Below, one piece after another: positions 1-7,113 of a DNA stretch of 64,000 nucleotides (position 1 is its first letter; each line of letters opens with the position of its first letter). The stretch comes from Bacillota bacterium (GTDB lineage: Bacteria > Bacillota > Clostridia > Lachnospirales > Bianqueaceae). Under the pieces are notes generated by a model, which worked only from the letters and a program-made list of their open reading frames with translations, ran no database searches and had not been told where the DNA came from. A program made the translations under genes and the position numbers. Location of the stretch: assembly GCA_017441925.1 (NCBI GenBank), contig JAFRUE010000002.1, forward strand, positions 248,001 through 312,000, given 5' to 3'.

Positions 1-550
1 CCGCAGAATAAATATCCTCCACCGGATTGCGGCCTACGCGTACGTAGGCGCATTTCTGATCCGTCAGCAGTGCCCGGATCAGCTTCGCGGTCTGATGCTG
101 GTCGGAAGGAAGATATACGCGCATATTCGGGATGGCCGAGAACGCCGCAATATCCTGAGCACTGTGATGGCTCATGCCCAGCGCACCGTAGCTCACGCCG
201 CCGGAGATACCGATCAGCTTCACATTCGTATCCGAATAGGCACAGTCGATCTTGGCCTGTTCATAGCTTCTTGTCGAGAGGAAACACGCCGGCGAAAAAG
301 CATAGGGCTTTTTGCCGCACTTGGCCAGTCCTGCGGAGATGCTTACCAGATTCTGCTCCGCGATGCCGACCTCAATGCTCTGCTGTGGAAATGCGTTGAA
401 AAACGGCGTCATAGAAGCGGATCCGCGGGAGTCGCTGCACAGGGCGACCACATTGCGGTCGTCTGCCGCCGCGGCCATTAATGTATCGCAAATCGCCTGC
501 CTATTCGGGATTTTGTTGCCGACAGTATTCAGTTCAGGCAGCTTATGCAT
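1..550 (-). CDS. Transketolase, C-terminal (Pyr) subunit, 3'-truncated by window edge
   Basis: About 183 codons are visible before the window edge. The translation contains the transketolase pyrimidine-binding region: a GIAEQN motif around residue 65 with the glutamate that activates thiamine diphosphate in this family, followed by the conserved histidine-rich GMSHHSAQD segment. In Clostridia transketolase is often split into N and C subunits, and this is the C half; together they move two-carbon units between sugar phosphates in the cytoplasm. The start ATG overlaps the stop of the N-subunit gene by 8 bases, so the two are almost certainly translationally coupled. The rest of the subunit and any following genes lie outside the window. 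Confidence 0.93.
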   Translation of the reverse strand, partial: MHKLPELNTVGNKIPNRQAICDTLMAAAADDRNVVALCSDSRGSASMTPFFNAFPQQSIEVGIAEQNLVSISAGLAKCGKKPYAFSPACFLSTRSYEQAKIDCAYSDTNVKLIGISGGVSYGALGMSHHSAQDIAAFSAIPNMRVYLPSDQHQTAKLIRALLTDQKCAYVRVGRNPVEDIYSA

Positions 551-1379
551 GGGCCAGTTCCTCCTTCCGTGTCTCAAGATCTGCTTCGATCCTAGCATAT
601 TCTTCGGCAGTCGGCACCTTATGATGCCAGGGTGCCTTGTTCTCCATCACAGCAGAACCGCGTCCCTTCACTGTATGCGCGATCACCACGCTCGGCTGTC
701 CTTTGGTGCACTTTGCTTCGCTAAAAGCCGCGTCCAGACTGTCCATATCGTTGCCATCGCACTCGATCACGTGCCAGCCGAACGCTGCAAAGCGCTCTGC
801 AAGCGGCTCGTGGCTCATGACATCCTCCGTGGAACCGGAGATCTGCAGTCCATTGCGATCCACAACGGCACAGAGATTGTCAAGCTTATAATGCCCTGCT
901 GCCATCGCGCCTTCCCAGACACTGCCTTCGGCAAGCTCTCCATCACCCATGACCGTATAGACCCTGTACGAAGCCTGATCCATTTTGCCTGCCAGTGCCA
1001 TGCCGATACTGACCGGCAGCCCATGCCCGAGCGATCCGGAATTCATCTCCACGCCCGGCAGCGTATTGTGCGGATGTCCGATGAATTCGCTGCCGTAGCG
1101 GGAAAACGTGTTCTTATAAGTCTCATAGTCGAAGAAGCCTTTTTCGGACAGGACTGTGTAGTAGCTCTCGACGGAGTGTCCTTTGCTCAGGACAAATCTG
1201 TCCCTGCCGGGGTCATCCTGATTCTCCGGCGAGATATTCATATGCTTGAAATACAGCATGACGAGCACATCCATCACACTCATGTCCCCGCCGATATGAC
1301 CGGCTCCGGCGCCCATGATCACGTCGACAGTCTTCTTACGCAGCTCATAGGCCAATACCGACAATTCTTTATTTGTCAT
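543..1379 (-). CDS. Transketolase, N-terminal (TPP-binding) subunit
   Basis: This 278-residue protein is the thiamine-diphosphate-binding half of a two-subunit transketolase. Visible motifs are GHIGGDMS near residue 27, the TPP-binding GDGELAEGSVWE around residue 145 and the DRNGLQ segment that follows. Its length is normal for a split N subunit. It begins 2 bases after the stop of the upstream sugar isomerase and overlaps the C-subunit start, so isomerase, N subunit and C subunit form one operon. Pairing with a dedicated isomerase suggests a pathway-specific transketolase rather than the housekeeping pentose phosphate enzyme, but that is inference. Confidence 0.95.
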   Translation of the reverse strand: MTNKELSVLAYELRKKTVDVIMGAGAGHIGGDMSVMDVLVMLYFKHMNISPENQDDPGRDRFVLSKGHSVESYYTVLSEKGFFDYETYKNTFSRYGSEFIGHPHNTLPGVEMNSGSLGHGLPVSIGMALAGKMDQASYRVYTVMGDGELAEGSVWEGAMAAGHYKLDNLCAVVDRNGLQISGSTEDVMSHEPLAERFAAFGWHVIECDGNDMDSLDAAFSEAKCTKGQPSVVIAHTVKGRGSAVMENKAPWHHKVPTAEEYARIEADLETRKEELAHA

Positions 1380-1381
1380 CC

Positions 1382-2806
1382 TTATACCTCGTCAAATATC
1401 ACGTCTTCGCCGTGAAGATATGCCTTGACCTTGTCTTCGATCGGATCGTACAGGTCAGGCTTAACACCGATATACTTACAGGCTTCATACACGACCGGAA
1501 CCACGTCGCCGTGGATCGCCGCGACATGATGGATATACGGGCCTTCAACGACTTTTGCCTCAAGCCGCTTCAGGTTCGCGACCTCGACCCAGACGTACGT
1601 GCCGCGCGTCCAGGGGCCTTCAATGCCTCTCGCATGGCCGAGCAGGATCGAATACTCACCTTCATCGCCGTCAAAACGGACCAGGCTCATCGGGCCGTGC
1701 TTGGCCTCGGCGCTGACCGCGCCGTTCTCTGGGAAAGCGACCGGCACACAGATGGTCGGTTTTTCTTTCGCGACGGAAATCGGCCAGGGACCGCAGTGCT
1801 GCAGCAGCTCGCCGTTATCGTTGTCGGGATGGCGCACGGTCCAGTCGGAGAACATGACGCGCCGCTCGTTCAGTGTCGCGGCCTCCGCGATCAGCTGGGA
1901 AACAGCACCGTGGATATCCGTTTCGCATACGACCGGGATGCCCTCTTCATTGAGCAGAGAATTGGCCGCGCAGGGCATGATGTGGATCTCGTCCTGCAGC
2001 GCGTTCCAGCACTGGATCGCGACAGCGTTGCATCCGTACTTCTCCGCGAGCGCTTTCATGGCGACTTTAAGCTCTGCCACATTATGCAGATAATCCTCGG
2101 AAATATTACAGGTCATATTCTCATGGCAGTAGGCGACGACCTTCTCCACTTCTGTCTTCTCCTCGCGCCATTTACGCATTTCGGCGTAAAGCTCCGGCAG
2201 CGGGATCGGCGCAAGCTGGATATTGAATTTCTCAAGCAGCTCGCCTTCATTGCACATGGTGGACCAGAAGTCAAAAGGACGCGGCCCGATCTGCAGGATG
2301 CGGATGTGGCGGAAAACTCTGACTACGTTGCACACGGCGAGAAAATCTTTGATGCCCCGCTCAAACTCGGGATCCGTCAGATTGCAGTTATTCATATAGG
2401 TGAAAGGCACGCGGAAACGGCGCAGGACCTTGCCGGTCGCGAAAAGTCCGCACTGGCTGTCGCGCAGGCGCATGCCGTTCGCATCCGGCCGCTCGTCGCG
2501 CGGACCCCAGAGCAGGACAGGAACGCCGAGCTCTTTGGCCAGACGCGCGCACTCATACTCGGTGCCGAAATTCGCGTGCGGCAGGAACAGTCCGTCCACT
2601 TTCTCGCGTTTGAACTTTGCGGCGATGGCTTCAAGCCCCGCGTCGTCATAGAGCAGACCTTCCTCGTTGATATCGTCGATGTCCACGAAATCCACTCCGA
2701 TCTCCTTAAGACGGGCGGCGGTCAGATTCCGGTACTCTACTGCTGCCGGTGCGCTGAAGATCGCGCGGCGTGTCGGTGCGTAACCGAGTTTGATGTTGGC
2801 TTTCAT
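1382..2806 (-). CDS. L-fucose/L-arabinose isomerase-like sugar isomerase
   Basis: The 474-residue protein has the layout of the L-fucose isomerase fold superfamily: an N-terminal Rossmann-like half with conserved polar loops (HANFGTE about residue 97), a central ALQDE motif near residue 268 whose acidic residue would ligate the metal, a VCETDIHG motif about 20 residues later with a second acidic ligand, and a C-terminal beta domain with a histidine pair near residue 427. Such enzymes interconvert aldoses and ketoses with Mn2+. It is shorter than true FucI (about 590 residues) and nearer to uncharacterised or sulfoquinovose-type relatives. A strong AAGGAGG ribosome site precedes the ATG. It is the first gene of the operon with split transketolase and is divergent from a LacI regulator. 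The substrate cannot be read from sequence. Confidence 0.8.
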   Translation of the reverse strand: MKANIKLGYAPTRRAIFSAPAAVEYRNLTAARLKEIGVDFVDIDDINEEGLLYDDAGLEAIAAKFKREKVDGLFLPHANFGTEYECARLAKELGVPVLLWGPRDERPDANGMRLRDSQCGLFATGKVLRRFRVPFTYMNNCNLTDPEFERGIKDFLAVCNVVRVFRHIRILQIGPRPFDFWSTMCNEGELLEKFNIQLAPIPLPELYAEMRKWREEKTEVEKVVAYCHENMTCNISEDYLHNVAELKVAMKALAEKYGCNAVAIQCWNALQDEIHIMPCAANSLLNEEGIPVVCETDIHGAVSQLIAEAATLNERRVMFSDWTVRHPDNDNGELLQHCGPWPISVAKEKPTICVPVAFPENGAVSAEAKHGPMSLVRFDGDEGEYSILLGHARGIEGPWTRGTYVWVEVANLKRLEAKVVEGPYIHHVAAIHGDVVPVVYEACKYIGVKPDLYDPIEDKVKAYLHGEDVIFDEV

Positions 2807-2906
2807 AGTAATCCTCCTTGTTTTATTCCTGAACAGCAGTTTCCTGCCGTGATTTGCTTTCCTATATGATACTATACTATTGCATTGACTTAATTTCTAC
2901 AGAATC

Positions 2907-2926
2907 TTAAGTATTTCTTTACTTAA
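2907..2926. promoter_or_regulatory. Perfect inverted repeat, candidate LacI operator
   Basis: TTAAGTA, a 6-base spacer, then TACTTAA forms a perfect 7-bp-arm palindrome in the 149-base space between the divergent isomerase and lacI genes. It overlaps the putative -35 box of lacI and lies just upstream of the isomerase promoter region, which suits an operator serving both directions. A 17-bp direct repeat of CTTAATTCG-type sequence follows immediately. LacI sites usually have a central CG, which this one lacks, so the assignment is tentative. Confidence 0.4.
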
Positions 2927-2946
2927 TTCGCTTAATTCTGTATAAT
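2918..2946 (+). promoter_or_regulatory. Candidate sigma-A promoter of lacI-family gene
   Basis: TTTACT and TATAAT are separated by 17 bases. The -10 is perfect and lies about 19 bases before the start codon, which would give a very short leader. The -35 overlaps the palindrome at 2907-2926, consistent with autorepression. Confidence 0.5.
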
Positions 2947-2964
2947 ATAGATGAGGTGATTCAG

Positions 2965-3972
2965 TTGAAAACAACAGCAAAAGACATCGCAGCCGCACTG
3001 GGTCTGTCCGAAGCCGCCGTATCTATGGCACTGAATGATAAGCCGGGAGTCAGTACCGCCACCAGACGCAAGATCCTTTCCGAAGCCAAGCGCAGAGGTT
3101 ACGATTTCACGCGTAAAGCAGCTTACGGCAATGAGCTTAGGGGCAGCTTCTGTTTTGCTGTCTACAAAAAAAGCGGAGCTGTCGTGGGAGACACGCCTTT
3201 TTTCTCTGATCTGACCGACGGTATCAGCGCTGCCTGCAAGAAAGCCCATTTTGACCTCGTGATCCGTTATTTATACGAAGACGAAGAACTGGACAACCAG
3301 CTTTATCTCCTGTCCAAAGCAGATTTTAAGGGAATTATCCTGCTTGCGACCGAAATGGACGCTGCTTCGCTCTCCCGTTTTTCCCGCATCGGGATCCCGG
3401 TGCTGCTGCTGGACTCTTATTTTGAAACCGCCTCTTATAACTGTGTCATCATCAACAATATCCAGGGTGCCTATCTGGCGGCATCCTATCTGATCAAAAA
3501 AACCAGGACACAGCCGGGATATCTGCGCTCTGCCTATTCCATCGGGAATTTTGAAGAGCGCGCAGACGGATTTTACAAAGCCATCCGGGCAAACGGCATG
3601 TCTACTTCCAAATCACTGGTCCATCGTCTGACACCGTCGCAGGACGGAGCTTACGCTGATATGAAACAGCTTCTGGAAAACGGTGAAATCCCCGCACGCT
3701 GTTATTTTGCCGATAATGACCATATCGCGATCGGTGCTATGAAAGCGCTGAAAGAAGCCGGATACCGGATCCCGGAAGATGTTGCCCTGATCGGCTTTGA
3801 CGATATCCCCCACTGCGCTTTTATGGATCCGCCGCTGACCACCGTACAGGTGCCAAAACACATCATGGGCAAGACCGCGATCAGACGTCTGATAGAGATG
3901 ATAGAACGAAAAGATGCCTATCCGATCAAGATAGAGATCGGCACATCACTGATCATTCGCAGATCCGTATAA
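2965..3972 (+). CDS. LacI-family transcriptional regulator
   Basis: The N-terminal helix-turn-helix (TAKDIAAALGLSEAAVSMAL, residues 3-22) and hinge are typical of LacI, followed by a periplasmic-binding-protein-like sensor ending in the usual VALIGFDDI and LTTVQVP motifs. Length is about 335 residues, normal for the family. I prefer the TTG start at 2965 because GAGGTG lies 6 bases upstream. A GTG at 2956 is also in frame, but it overlaps that ribosome site. It is divergent from the isomerase-transketolase operon and is the obvious candidate regulator, binding a sugar or sugar phosphate. The effector is unknown. Confidence 0.93.
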   Translation: MKTTAKDIAAALGLSEAAVSMALNDKPGVSTATRRKILSEAKRRGYDFTRKAAYGNELRGSFCFAVYKKSGAVVGDTPFFSDLTDGISAACKKAHFDLVIRYLYEDEELDNQLYLLSKADFKGIILLATEMDAASLSRFSRIGIPVLLLDSYFETASYNCVIINNIQGAYLAASYLIKKTRTQPGYLRSAYSIGNFEERADGFYKAIRANGMSTSKSLVHRLTPSQDGAYADMKQLLENGEIPARCYFADNDHIAIGAMKALKEAGYRIPEDVALIGFDDIPHCAFMDPPLTTVQVPKHIMGKTAIRRLIEMIERKDAYPIKIEIGTSLIIRRSV

Positions 3973-3982
3973 CATCACTCAG

Positions 3983-4047
3983 CCCGGAAGATTCTGCTCC
4001 GTTAGTAGCGTTGCTTCGCGGAATGGGCAGAAATGCTCCTTTCCGGG
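3983..4047. terminator. Nested inverted repeat between convergent genes
   Basis: Three nested arm pairs can be read: CCCGGAA/TTCCGGG, TTCTGC/GCAGAA and TCCG/CGGA. Together they make an extended hairpin of about 65 bases in the 91-base gap between lacI and the convergent esterase. There is no clear T-tract, so it may be a factor-assisted bidirectional terminator or simply a structured mRNA end. Confidence 0.4.
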
Positions 4048-4063
4048 ACAACCAACGCCGTTT

Positions 4064-4972
4064 TTACAGATGAGCGTCGAGGAATGCCGCGACCTCTTCA
4101 TGCAGCGCCCGGCTCCAGAACGATCCCTCATGCGGCGCGCCTGTTACACGCAGCATTTCCGCATCATAGCCGCTGTCGATCAGCTTTTCGTACATAGCAA
4201 CGCTATCCTCATAGAGCACAACAGGATCCGCGTCACCGTGCAGGATAAAGAACGACGGGAAATTCTTCCCGGGCTCGACATAGCTGATCGGACTGATCCG
4301 GCGAAGCGGCTCAAGTCCGGGCAGATCATGTGCGGAGAGCGCATGTCCTGCAAGCGCTTCGAAGATATTCTGACCCTCTCGGACGGGCTCACCGTTCTCG
4401 TCGACATACTGCTTTGTTGCCATTTTTACAAGATCTGTCGGTCCGAAGCAGTCGACCACAGCCTTAACTTCACTCGACTGATCCAGGTTGTCTCCGGCAT
4501 CAAGCTCCGGCATGCCGCCGGTCACGCCGACGAGCAGCGCGGTATTGCCGCCGGACGAGGTGCCCCAGACGGCCACCCGCTCCGGATCAATCGAGTATTC
4601 GTCCGCATGCGCGCGCAGGAAACGGATCGAGCTCTTTACGTCCTGCAGGAAAGCCGGCGCAGCCGCTTCAAAGCAGGTCCGGTGCGTAACGGTCGCGACG
4701 ACATAGCCTCTGCGCGCGAACCACGATAGCTGCGGAATCTCAAAATTCTGATTGGGCTTGACCCAGGCGGAACCCTGAACGAACACGATCAGCGGATACC
4801 GCTTTTTTATTGTCTCCCCTGCCGGGCTGCCGGCCGGTGTCTCCGCCGGAAGGGGCATGATCAGATGAAGTTTCAGACTGATACCGTCCGGGCAGGCAAA
4901 TTCTACATTGGGGATCAGGGTGCAGATCCCTTCCATGGACGGATTGTTTGGCAGAACACGAATCGGTTTCAT
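4064..4972 (-). CDS. Alpha/beta hydrolase, acetyl-esterase-like
   Basis: The 302-residue protein has an oxyanion segment (VQGSAW near residue 71), a nucleophile elbow GTSSGG near residue 138, an acid residue in the HGDADPV strand near residue 246 and a C-terminal GAPHEG histidine near residue 283, giving a complete Ser-Asp-His triad. This arrangement is typical of the BD-FAE/acetyl xylan esterase group that deacetylates sugars. There is no signal peptide, so it is cytoplasmic. It is monocistronic and convergent with lacI. The natural ester is unknown, though the neighbourhood favours acylated carbohydrates. Confidence 0.85.
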   Translation of the reverse strand: MKPIRVLPNNPSMEGICTLIPNVEFACPDGISLKLHLIMPLPAETPAGSPAGETIKKRYPLIVFVQGSAWVKPNQNFEIPQLSWFARRGYVVATVTHRTCFEAAAPAFLQDVKSSIRFLRAHADEYSIDPERVAVWGTSSGGNTALLVGVTGGMPELDAGDNLDQSSEVKAVVDCFGPTDLVKMATKQYVDENGEPVREGQNIFEALAGHALSAHDLPGLEPLRRISPISYVEPGKNFPSFFILHGDADPVVLYEDSVAMYEKLIDSGYDAEMLRVTGAPHEGSFWSRALHEEVAAFLDAHL

Positions 4973-5019
4973 CGTTGGCCTCCTTTATTCTTATCCTGAT
5001 TGTCGTAATCTATAAATCT

Positions 5020-5028
5020 ATTATAGCA
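5020..5028 (-). promoter_or_regulatory. Extended -10 promoter of the esterase gene
   Basis: Reading minus, TGC followed by TATAAT forms an extended -10 about 48 bases before the ATG at 4972. No good -35 is visible, which is tolerated when the TGn extension is present. Confidence 0.4.
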
Positions 5029-5072
5029 CATTCTGCGGCTTTTCGTCTCTTTTGAAAAAACTAAAAAAAGTA

Positions 5073-5101
5073 TTGACAGATTTAATACCTCGTGATACGA
5101 T
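5073..5101 (+). promoter_or_regulatory. Promoter of the PadR operon
   Basis: A perfect TTGACA is followed after 17 bases by TACGAT, about 25 bases before the padR start codon. The GGGAGGT ribosome site lies 5 bases before the ATG. Confidence 0.75.
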
Positions 5102-5105
5102 GTAT
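5095..5105. promoter_or_regulatory. Candidate PadR operator overlapping the -10
   Basis: ATAC-GAT-GTAT is an inverted repeat with a 3-base spacer lying on the -10 element. PadR-family repressors commonly bind ATAC/GTAT dyads of this kind at their own promoters, so autoregulation is likely, though the site is short. Confidence 0.45.
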
Positions 5106-5125
5106 ACCGTGAAGGGAGGTATGAC

Positions 5126-5446
5126 ATGGATATTCAGCTAAAACGTGGTCTCCTGGACGTCTGCGTGCTGGCCGCAATCAAAGACGAAGACTCCTACGGC
5201 TATAAGATCATCAAGGATCTGAAGCCGTATACCGAACTCTCCGAATCAACCTTATATACCATACTCAAAAGGCTTGAATCGGCAGAGATGCTGACCGTCC
5301 GCAGTGTCGAGCACGACGGCCGGCTCCGGAAATACTACCACATAACAGCCGCGGGGCTGAACCGCATTGATGACTTCAAAGAAGACTGGAAAGAGATCCA
5401 GTCCATCTATCAGTTCGTTACAAAGGAGGATCATCAGAATGACTAA
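5126..5446 (+). CDS. PadR-family transcriptional regulator
   Basis: This 106-residue protein is a minimal PadR winged helix: LLDVCVLAAI helix, SYGYKIIKDL, the recognition segment ESTLYTILKRLE, then the wing containing GRLRKYYHIT. It is short like the PadR-s1 subgroup and lacks the long C-terminal dimerisation domain. It starts the operon with a DUF1700 membrane protein (8-base overlap) and a DUF4097 protein. This three-gene arrangement is common in Firmicutes and is thought to respond to envelope conditions. Confidence 0.95.
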   Translation: MDIQLKRGLLDVCVLAAIKDEDSYGYKIIKDLKPYTELSESTLYTILKRLESAEMLTVRSVEHDGRLRKYYHITAAGLNRIDDFKEDWKEIQSIYQFVTKEDHQND

Positions 5447-6041
5447 ACAGATTTTTCTGGATCAGCTGCGTGCCGGCCTGTATGGTCTACCGCAGGATGA
5501 TATTGAGGAGCGTGTAAGTTTCTACAGCGAAATGATCGACGACCGGATGGAGGAAGGCCTGACGGAAGAAGCCGCGGTGGCTGGGATAGGACCGGTGGAC
5601 ACCATCATATCGCAGATCATTGCGGAGACACCTCTCCCCCGTCTTGTCAGGGAACAGATCAAATCCCGTCCGCGCATGCGCGCCTGGGAAGTGATCCTGC
5701 TCATCCTCGGCTTCCCGCTCTGGTTCCCCCTGCTGATCGCGGCGTTTGCTGTAATCTTCTCTGTATACGTTGTCATCTGGTCCGTGATCCTGGTCCTGTG
5801 GGCAGTTGAAATCGCCTGCATAGCCGGAGCTTTCGCCGGCGTCATAGTCGGTTTTATACAGATCTTCCAGGGCAATCTGCTGTTTGGACTCTTACTGATC
5901 AGCGCGGCCGTCCTGCTCTCCGGACTGTCCATTCTTCTCTTCTTCGGATGCATCGCAGCCGCTAAAGGCGCTCTGTATCTGACCAAAAAGGTTGCACTCG
6001 GCATTAAATCCCTGTTTCTCAGAAAGGAGAACTCAAAATGA
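5439..6041 (+). CDS. DUF1700 (HAAS-type) membrane protein
   Basis: The 200-residue product starts MTKQIFLDQL, with AAAGGAGGA 8 bases upstream; frames extending further upstream only overlap padR. The first 75 residues are a soluble helical HAAS-type domain (LYGLPQDDIEERVSFYSEMI) that usually pairs with PadR operons. The rest contains four or so hydrophobic helices between about residues 85 and 180, then a basic tail. It overlaps both neighbours (ATGACTAA with padR, ATGA with the next gene), indicating tight coupling. Its biochemical role is unknown; membrane sensing for the PadR switch is a reasonable guess. Confidence 0.9.
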   Translation: MTKQIFLDQLRAGLYGLPQDDIEERVSFYSEMIDDRMEEGLTEEAAVAGIGPVDTIISQIIAETPLPRLVREQIKSRPRMRAWEVILLILGFPLWFPLLIAAFAVIFSVYVVIWSVILVLWAVEIACIAGAFAGVIVGFIQIFQGNLLFGLLLISAAVLLSGLSILLFFGCIAAAKGALYLTKKVALGIKSLFLRKENSK

Positions 6042-7000
6042 AAAGTTCAACGAAAGCCTGGCTTGTTATCGGAATCGTTCTAATACTGGTCGGTGTAATC
6101 GGCTTCTCAGGCGTCATGTCTGCGAAGGACTGGGATTTCTTCGCGTTTGAATCTGCAAAGAACGAGACCCGTACCATTGACATCAATGAAAGTTTTGCGA
6201 ATATTTCCATCCGTTCCGATACAGCCGATATCGAATTCAAACGGTCTGACAACGGGAAATGCCAAACAGTGATCACCGATGATCCGAAGGTCGATTATAC
6301 GGTTTCTGTCGAGAACAATACCCTGACGGTCAAGAAAATCGATAACAGGAACTGGGTCGAGCGTTTTTCCTTCTTCTCCAAGTCTCCTGAGATCACGATC
6401 TATCTGCCGCAGAGTGGATATGCTGCCCTGACGATCGATGATGACACCGGCGATATCACGATTCCGAAAGATTTCACGTTTGCGGGAATCGATATTACTG
6501 CCGATACCGGGGACATCAGCTGTCAGGCTTCTGTTTCGGGACAGATCAAGGCCATCACCGATACCGGCGATATCAGTCTTACAGATCTCGCTGCCGCGAA
6601 GCTGGACCTCTCCGTCCATACAGGCAGAGTTACCGTCACTGCAGTCACCTGCGCTGAAGATCTCAACGTGAGCGTTACCACCGGCAAAACATATCTGAAG
6701 GACGTAACCTGCAGGATTCTGACCTCGACCGGAAGCACCGGCGATATCACCATGAAAAATCTGACCGCCGCAGCGCAGATTCAGATCAAACGTTCTACCG
6801 GTGACGTCCGTTTTGACAGCTGCGATGCCGCAGAGCTCATCATCACCACAGATACCGGGGATGTGACCGGCACTCTTCTCTCCGACAAAGTATTTATCGC
6901 AAAAAGCGATACCGGCCATATTGACGTTCCTGAATCGACTTCCGGCGGAAAATGCAAGATCACGACGGATACCGGGGATATCAAAATCACAGTTAAATAA
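6038..7000 (+). CDS. DUF4097-family beta-solenoid protein with N-terminal membrane anchor
   Basis: The 320-residue protein begins with one hydrophobic helix (residues 7-25) and then carries about ten imperfect repeats of roughly 20 residues whose core is TDTGDI or STGDI. This is characteristic of DUF4097 proteins, which fold as a right-handed beta-helix and are thought to sit outside the membrane. AAAGGAGA is correctly spaced before the ATG, which overlaps the upstream stop. It is the last gene of the PadR operon and is followed by a terminator. Confidence 0.92.
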   Translation: MKSSTKAWLVIGIVLILVGVIGFSGVMSAKDWDFFAFESAKNETRTIDINESFANISIRSDTADIEFKRSDNGKCQTVITDDPKVDYTVSVENNTLTVKKIDNRNWVERFSFFSKSPEITIYLPQSGYAALTIDDDTGDITIPKDFTFAGIDITADTGDISCQASVSGQIKAITDTGDISLTDLAAAKLDLSVHTGRVTVTAVTCAEDLNVSVTTGKTYLKDVTCRILTSTGSTGDITMKNLTAAAQIQIKRSTGDVRFDSCDAAELIITTDTGDVTGTLLSDKVFIAKSDTGHIDVPESTSGGKCKITTDTGDIKITVK

Positions 7001-7054
7001 AACGGTCCGGACAGACATATCATCAGAAAACGGTTTATTACAAGACGGTCATCA

Positions 7055-7093
7055 CAAAAAAGGGAAAGCCCTGATGCGGAGCTTTCCCTTTTC
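7055..7093. terminator. Bidirectional intrinsic terminator
   Basis: GGGAAAGC and GCTTTCCC (7062-7069, 7081-7088) form an 8-bp stem with an 11-base loop, flanked by an A-tract on the left and TTTTC on the right. It serves both the plus-strand PadR operon and the convergent aldo/keto reductase operon. Confidence 0.85.
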
Positions 7094-7113
7094 TAATGCT
7101 GACGTCTGCAGTC

